From Peptostreptococcaceae bacterium (GTDB taxonomy: Bacteria; Bacillota; Clostridia; Peptostreptococcales; Peptostreptococcaceae), in contig JAFOOW010000027.1 in assembly GCA_017425305.1 (NCBI GenBank), positions 1 to 26,830 of the forward strand: 26,830 bases of DNA. Reading direction: 5' to 3'. The stretch's first letter is position 1; each line of letters begins with the position of its first letter. The position numbers were made by a program, and so were the translations under genes. The notes under the pieces are model-generated. The model worked only from the letters and a program-made list of their open reading frames with translations. It made no database searches and was not told where the DNA came from. This document shows positions 23,641 to 26,830 of the stretch, in pieces.

Positions 23641-23787
23641 AACGACCTCCTTAATAAAAGCTACTAAATATATTAACAATAAAAAGAAATTACTTCAAGT
23701 TAAGTATAGAAAATATGTTCAAAATATACTAAGAAATACTAAAATAAGGTTATAATAGTATAGATTAAATTTTAAGGAGATATAAAT
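23641..23787. promoter_or_regulatory. Divergent topB/dut intergenic region
   Basis: The gap must hold two divergent promoters. On the plus strand TATAAT at 23751-23756 is a good -10 for dut, without a convincing -35. On the minus strand only AT-rich candidates appear. The two Shine-Dalgarno sites are the minus-strand AGGAGGT near 23644-23651 and AAGGAGA near 23774. Confidence 0.45.
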
Positions 23788-24219
23788 ATGTATACATTAA
23801 AAGTAAAAAAATTAAATGAAGATGCTATAATACCTAACTTTGCACATAAAGGTGATGCAGGAATGGATTTATATTCAATAGAAAAAGTTATTATACCTAA
23901 AAATGAAACTAGACTTATAAAAACTGGTATAAGTATAGAACTACCACATATGACAGAGGCTCAAGTAAGACCTAGAAGTGGACTAGCTTTAAAACATTCT
24001 ATAACAGTACTTAATTCACCAGGAACTATAGATGAAGGATATAGAGGTGAAATAGGTGTTATACTTATAAATCATGGTAAGGAAGATTTTGTAGTTGAAA
24101 AACATATGAAAATAGCTCAAATGGTTATTAAGCCTATATATGAGATACATATAGAAGAAGTTAAAGATTTAAGTGATACAGAAAGAGGCAATGGAGGATT
24201 TGGTTCAACAGGAATGTAG
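23788..24219 (+). CDS. dut: Deoxyuridine 5'-triphosphate nucleotidohydrolase (dUTPase)
   Basis: Dut hydrolyses dUTP to dUMP and pyrophosphate, keeping uracil out of DNA and feeding dTMP synthesis. The 143-aa trimeric-type enzyme shows all five motifs: DAGMDL at 23-28, RPRSGLA at 61-67, [14 protein letters not shown] at 76-89, the KIAQMVI strand near 108-114, and the C-terminal flexible arm [11 protein letters not shown] at 132-142. Length is typical. The gene has its own upstream region and no near neighbour on the same strand. Confidence 0.97.
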   Translation: MYTLKVKKLNEDAIIPNFAHKGDAGMDLYSIEKVIIPKNETRLIKTGISIELPHMTEAQVRPRSGLALKHSITVLNSPGTIDEGYRGEIGVILINHGKEDFVVEKHMKIAQMVIKPIYEIHIEEVKDLSDTERGNGGFGSTGM

Positions 24220-24273
24220 TTGATTTCCCTAAAATATAAAAAATAAACATGACAAAAAATGGTAAAAGGTATC

Positions 24274-24357
24274 TAAATGTAGACATTTATCTAAAATTTT
24301 GCAATAATAGATAGTATATGAAATTTAGTAGGTCGGTATAAGTATATCGATAATTAG
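24274..24357 (+). promoter_or_regulatory. Palindromes in the leader of the cell-wall hydrolase gene
   Basis: Two inverted repeats lie in the 160-base gap after dut. TAAATGT-AG-ACATTTA (24274-24289) is a perfect 7-bp-arm repeat suited to a dimeric regulator. TCGGTATA and TATATCGA around AG (about 24334-24351) make an 8-bp stem with one G-U pair in the probable mRNA leader. I see no c-di-GMP riboswitch core here and no terminator for dut with a clear T-run. Confidence 0.35.
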
Positions 24358-24379
24358 GGAGAGGAGCAAAGGAAGATAA

Positions 24380-25546
24380 ATGAAGTTAAAGCATAAAAGC
24401 CTTTTAGCTGGAGTAATATCAGCAGCAATAGTACTTCCGGCAGCTACACAAATATCATTTGCAAATGGTAATATTGAAGAGAGTATACAAGGGAGAACTG
24501 CTGATTATAGAACTATAACAGGAAATGACGTAAACTTTAGAAAAGGACCTGGAACTAATTACTCATCAATAGCTAAGCTTAATAAAGGAGTAAAGGTTGA
24601 GTTTTTAGGAACACAAGGTTCTTGGACTAAATTAAAATATAATGGAATAGAAGGATATGTACATAGTAATTATGTATCAACAGCATCAACTAATAACTCA
24701 GAAGAAACTGTAAAGACTACAAAAGTAGTAACAGGAAGTAGTGTAAATTTAAGAAAAGGACCGGGAACAAGTTACACAGTAATAAAAGCATTAAGTAGAG
24801 GAACAAAAGTAGGATATATATCAGAAAGTAATGGATGGGCTAAGGTAAGCTATAACGGAACAATAGGATATATGTCAGCTAAATACTTAGGAAATGAATC
24901 TACACAAGCGCCAAGTGATAATAATCAAAGTTCTACAGAAGAAACTGTAAAAGCTACAAAAGTAGTAACAGGAAGTAGTGTAAACTTAAGAAAAGGACCA
25001 GGAACAAGTTACACAGTAATAAAGGCATTAGGTAGAGGAACAGAAGTAGGATATATATCAGAAAGTAATGGATGGGCTAAAGTAAACTATAACGGAACAA
25101 TAGGATATATGTCAGCTAGTTACTTAGGAAATGCATCTGATAATTCAAATAATAGTACATCTAAACCATCGGAGTCTAATGTTGAAGCAGTTATGTCATA
25201 TGCTAAAAAACAATTAGGAAAGCCATATGTATGGGGAGCTGAAGGTCCAGATAGTTTTGACTGTTCAGGATTTACTCAATATGTATTTAAAAACTCTGTT
25301 GGAATAAGTATACCAAGAGTATCTAAAGATCAAAGTAAACACGGTCAATTTGTAAGTAGAAGTGAATTACAAAGAGGAGATTTAGTATTCTTCGATACAA
25401 GTGGAGACGGGGCAGTAAACCATGTAGGTATATATATGGGTGAGAATCAATTTATACATGCATCATCAGGAGGAGGAAAAGTAGTAATATCAGAAATGAA
25501 TAGCTACTATAGCCCTAGATATATAAATGCTAGAAGAGTATTATAA
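24380..25546 (+). CDS. Secreted SH3-repeat NlpC/P60 peptidoglycan endopeptidase
   Basis: This 388-aa exported hydrolase would cut peptide stems of peptidoglycan. A signal peptide (1-28, cleavage likely after ISFA) is followed by three bacterial SH3 domains at about 41-100, 111-171 and 188-250, each with the VNxRKGPGTxY core that binds cell-wall peptides. A Ser/Asn-rich linker comes next, and then an NlpC/P60 domain (267-388). The catalytic residues are Cys295 in DCSGFTQ, His348 in NHVGIYMG, and probably His360 in FIHASS. The second and third SH3 copies are almost identical, marking a recent duplication. It is a single-gene unit with an upstream palindrome and a terminator, and probably acts in growth, separation or sporulation-related wall turnover. 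Confidence 0.95.
   Translation: MKLKHKSLLAGVISAAIVLPAATQISFANGNIEESIQGRTADYRTITGNDVNFRKGPGTNYSSIAKLNKGVKVEFLGTQGSWTKLKYNGIEGYVHSNYVSTASTNNSEETVKTTKVVTGSSVNLRKGPGTSYTVIKALSRGTKVGYISESNGWAKVSYNGTIGYMSAKYLGNESTQAPSDNNQSSTEETVKATKVVTGSSVNLRKGPGTSYTVIKALGRGTEVGYISESNGWAKVNYNGTIGYMSASYLGNASDNSNNSTSKPSESNVEAVMSYAKKQLGKPYVWGAEGPDSFDCSGFTQYVFKNSVGISIPRVSKDQSKHGQFVSRSELQRGDLVFFDTSGDGAVNHVGIYMGENQFIHASSGGGKVVISEMNSYYSPRYINARRVL
24701..25132 (+). repeat. Tandem near-identical SH3-coding repeat
   Basis: A 195-base unit at 24701-24895 recurs at 24938-25132, a 237-base period, with about 11 base differences by my count; the encoded 65 residues differ at five positions. The intervening 42 bases encode a low-complexity linker. 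The first SH3 domain (near residues 41-100) is clearly more diverged. This points to a recent in-frame duplication. Confidence 0.9.
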
Positions 25547-25566
25547 TAATAAAATATACTAAGAAA

Positions 25567-25596
25567 ATAAAAAGCGAAAGCTTTTTATTTTTTTTA
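25567..25596 (+). terminator. Intrinsic terminator of the NlpC/P60 gene
   Basis: ATAAAAAGC (25567-25575) pairs with GCTTTTTAT (25580-25588) around a GAAA tetraloop and is followed by a long T-run. Confidence 0.92.
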
Positions 25597-25676
25597 TAAT
25601 GAATAAATAGACTAATAAAATAAGATAATAAATAAGTAATTATAATCAGATTATATATGCTAAGGAGTGTAGTCAT

Positions 25677-26081
25677 ATGTGTGTAATAGATTTTTACAAA
25701 TTTAAATACACTAAGCCAGATTACTATATAGAGTTTTTAATACAAAGAGAAGCTGCAGAAAACATAGAGATTGCACTAGATGAAAGATTAAGTGAGCATC
25801 TAAGCAATAGAGATTCACAATGTGCGTATATGCGGCTAAAAGAACTTTTTCAAAATTCTAGAGAAGCTACAAAGTCTCCATATGTAGAAATTAAGATGAA
25901 TAAATGTTATATGATGTATATATCTAATTTACAATTATACTTTAGAAATAGAAAGGAATATTCAGTTTTAGATACATTATATAAGTATCTACAGATTTAT
26001 ATGACTACAGAATATGATTTTATTAAAAGATTTAATGTATTAGATGAAGACATAAAAATAAGGGTATTATCAAAGGTATAA
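25677..26081 (+). CDS. Uncharacterised 134-aa cytosolic protein
   Basis: I do not recognise this protein. It is charged, rich in Tyr and Lys, has no signal peptide or membrane segment, and is predicted mostly helical. Visible features are an early aromatic stretch (FYKFKYTKPDYYIEF), a Glu/Asp-rich helix near 23-45, and a Tyr-rich region (NKCYMMYISNLQLYFRNRKEYSVLDTLYKYLQIY) over about 77-110. Codon use is like that of its neighbours. TAAGGAGTG lies about 10 bases before the ATG. It stands alone after the NlpC/P60 terminator and 108 bases before the next small gene. Confidence 0.7.
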   Translation: MCVIDFYKFKYTKPDYYIEFLIQREAAENIEIALDERLSEHLSNRDSQCAYMRLKELFQNSREATKSPYVEIKMNKCYMMYISNLQLYFRNRKEYSVLDTLYKYLQIYMTTEYDFIKRFNVLDEDIKIRVLSKV

Positions 26082-26189
26082 AATTTTATATAACCTTAAA
26101 AATAGTATTTACTTTGAAAATATATACATGAATAAGAAATTATATATAAACAAATACTATTAAAAAATACGTATATGAGGTGATATGCT

Positions 26190-26375
26190 ATGGAAATGAA
26201 TACACAAGATTGCCTAAAGAAAGCTTTATTAGATACTCAAGAAAAAGTAAGAGATTTTATGTATTATGCAGAAAATGTAAATGATAAAGAGTTAAGTCAA
26301 TGTTTTAAAGACTTTGCTAAAACAGAAGGACTACAAGCACAAGAATTGCAAAAGCATATAGAAAGACTTAAATAA
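26190..26375 (+). CDS. Small helical protein resembling half of a ferritin-like four-helix bundle
   Basis: This 61-aa protein looks like one helical hairpin. The pattern DFMYYAENVNDKELSQCFKDFAKTEGLQAQELQKHIERL resembles, piecewise, the helix pair of rubrerythrin-like proteins, where the second helix carries E-x-x-H metal ligands. Here the matching position reads E-G-L-Q, so the histidine is missing and metal binding is doubtful. A dimer could rebuild a four-helix bundle. GAGGTGATATGCT precedes ATG. It converges with the cotJC-like gene, itself a ferritin-like manganese-catalase homologue, but no functional link is shown. The family call is tentative. Confidence 0.7.
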   Translation: MEMNTQDCLKKALLDTQEKVRDFMYYAENVNDKELSQCFKDFAKTEGLQAQELQKHIERLK

Positions 26376-26378
26376 AAT

Positions 26379-26418
26379 AAAAAATAAAGAGGATAATTAA
26401 TTACCCTCTTTATTTTTT
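26379..26418. terminator. Bidirectional terminator between the small gene and cotJC
   Basis: AAAAAATAAAGAGG (26379-26392) is complementary to CCTCTTTATTTTTT (26405-26418), with a 12-base AT-rich loop, so it serves both convergent genes. Confidence 0.88.
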
Positions 26419-26433
26419 ATTTTTTGTATTATA

Positions 26434-26830
26434 TTAATAAACTTGCTTACAGTCAGTAAACTCATATACATCCATTAATGCTTCACCAAATCTTTGATAA
26501 TGAACTATTTCCCTTTCTCCTAAAAATCTAAGAACATTTTTAATATCAACATCATCAGTAAGATTTGCTAAATGATAATAAGTTGCTAAAGCTTTTTGTT
26601 CAGCAGCCATATCTTCATGAAGATTAGTTACTGGATTACCCATAGCCTCTATATAAGCCGTAGTAAAAGGTACACCATTAGCATCAGAAGGATATATTCC
26701 TCCTCCATGTTGAGCATAATCGCTTCCAAGTCCTGCAGCTCTAAGTTGTTCTGGTGTTGCATTTTGAGTTAATTGATAAACCATAGTTCCAATCATTTCA
26801 ACATGAGCTAGCTCTTCTGTACCTATATCA
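26434..26830 (-). CDS. cotJC: Spore coat protein CotJC, manganese-catalase family (5'-truncated by window edge)
   Basis: The last 131 residues of a CotJC-type protein are present. On the minus strand the frame enters the window as DIGTEELAHVEMIG, the hallmark Glu-Glu-Leu-Ala-His metal-ligand segment of manganese catalases, so the ATG at 26796 is internal and not the start. Further ligands are likely in NLHEDMAAEQKALATYY and LGEREIVHYQRFGEAL. The protein ends in a short EFTDCKQVY tail. CotJC proteins form part of the inner spore coat in bacilli, and in clostridia related proteins show catalase activity. The missing ~60 residues and any cotJA/cotJB genes would lie beyond the right edge. Confidence 0.92.
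   Translation of the reverse strand, partial: DIGTEELAHVEMIGTMVYQLTQNATPEQLRAAGLGSDYAQHGGGIYPSDANGVPFTTAYIEAMGNPVTNLHEDMAAEQKALATYYHLANLTDDVDIKNVLRFLGEREIVHYQRFGEALMDVYEFTDCKQVY

Noticed and set aside
24220..24379. c-di-GMP or other riboswitch before the NlpC/P60 gene
   Set aside because: None of the conserved core of the c-di-GMP classes is present, only simple inverted repeats.

Overview
The window is low-GC, AT-rich Firmicute DNA. Gene content (sporulation genes yqfC, yqfD and cotJC, a clostridial-type era-yqzL-recO-glyQS-ccpN-ppsR block, a manganese-catalase-like coat protein) points to a spore-forming Clostridia member. My best guess is the Peptostreptococcaceae (Clostridioides, Romboutsia or Paraclostridium relatives). 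That placement comes from family-level gene recognition, not a database search.

Layout. (1) 1-1926: the end of an iron-siderophore importer, with permease tail, ATPase, and a solute-binding protein behind its own Fur-box-like promoter. (2) 2017-3336: a glycerophosphodiester phosphodiesterase convergent with an unrecognised 182-aa protein. (3) 3614-7007: a translation and RNA-modification operon, prmA-rsmE-mtaB-HIT. (4) 7051-7850: rpsU-yqeY from a clear sigma-A-type promoter with a structured leader. (5) 7945-8442: a TspO/MBR membrane protein whose Shine-Dalgarno abuts a perfect inverted repeat. (6) 8615-12332: yqfC-yqfD-phoH-ybeY and a diacylglycerol/undecaprenol kinase fused to a PAP2 phosphatase. 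(7) 12400-16356: era, mgtE, yqzL, recO and a UBA/DUF4342 protein. (8) 16380-19465: glyQ-glyS behind a promoter plus terminator hairpin with no recognisable T-box. (9) 19552-21031: ccpN-like CBS regulator and ppsR, without the ppdK gene one might expect next to it. (10) 21174-23640: zinc-ribbon protein convergent with topoisomerase III. (11) 23788-25588: dut and a secreted SH3-SH3-SH3-NlpC/P60 hydrolase. (12) 25677-26830: two small unrecognised or weakly recognised proteins and the 3' part of cotJC on the minus strand.

Most genes are conserved housekeeping, and I see no mobile element, CRISPR array, tRNA or rRNA gene, or obvious horizontally acquired island. No gene-free gap exceeds 300 bases; the longest (3337-3613) holds only weak divergent promoter candidates. 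The most unusual signals are in expression control. The ccpN-like frame has no ATG, GTG or TTG ahead of its conserved helix-turn-helix, and an ideally spaced Shine-Dalgarno points to an ATC codon. The rpsU leader can form two mutually crossing helices. The yqzL Shine-Dalgarno lies inside the terminator-like stem after mgtE. Several other leaders carry inverted repeats.

Starts were chosen from Shine-Dalgarno position and family alignment from memory; for prmA, the HIT protein, tspO, ybeY, mgtE, the DUF4342 gene, ccpN, ppsR and topB these differ from the longest possible frame.
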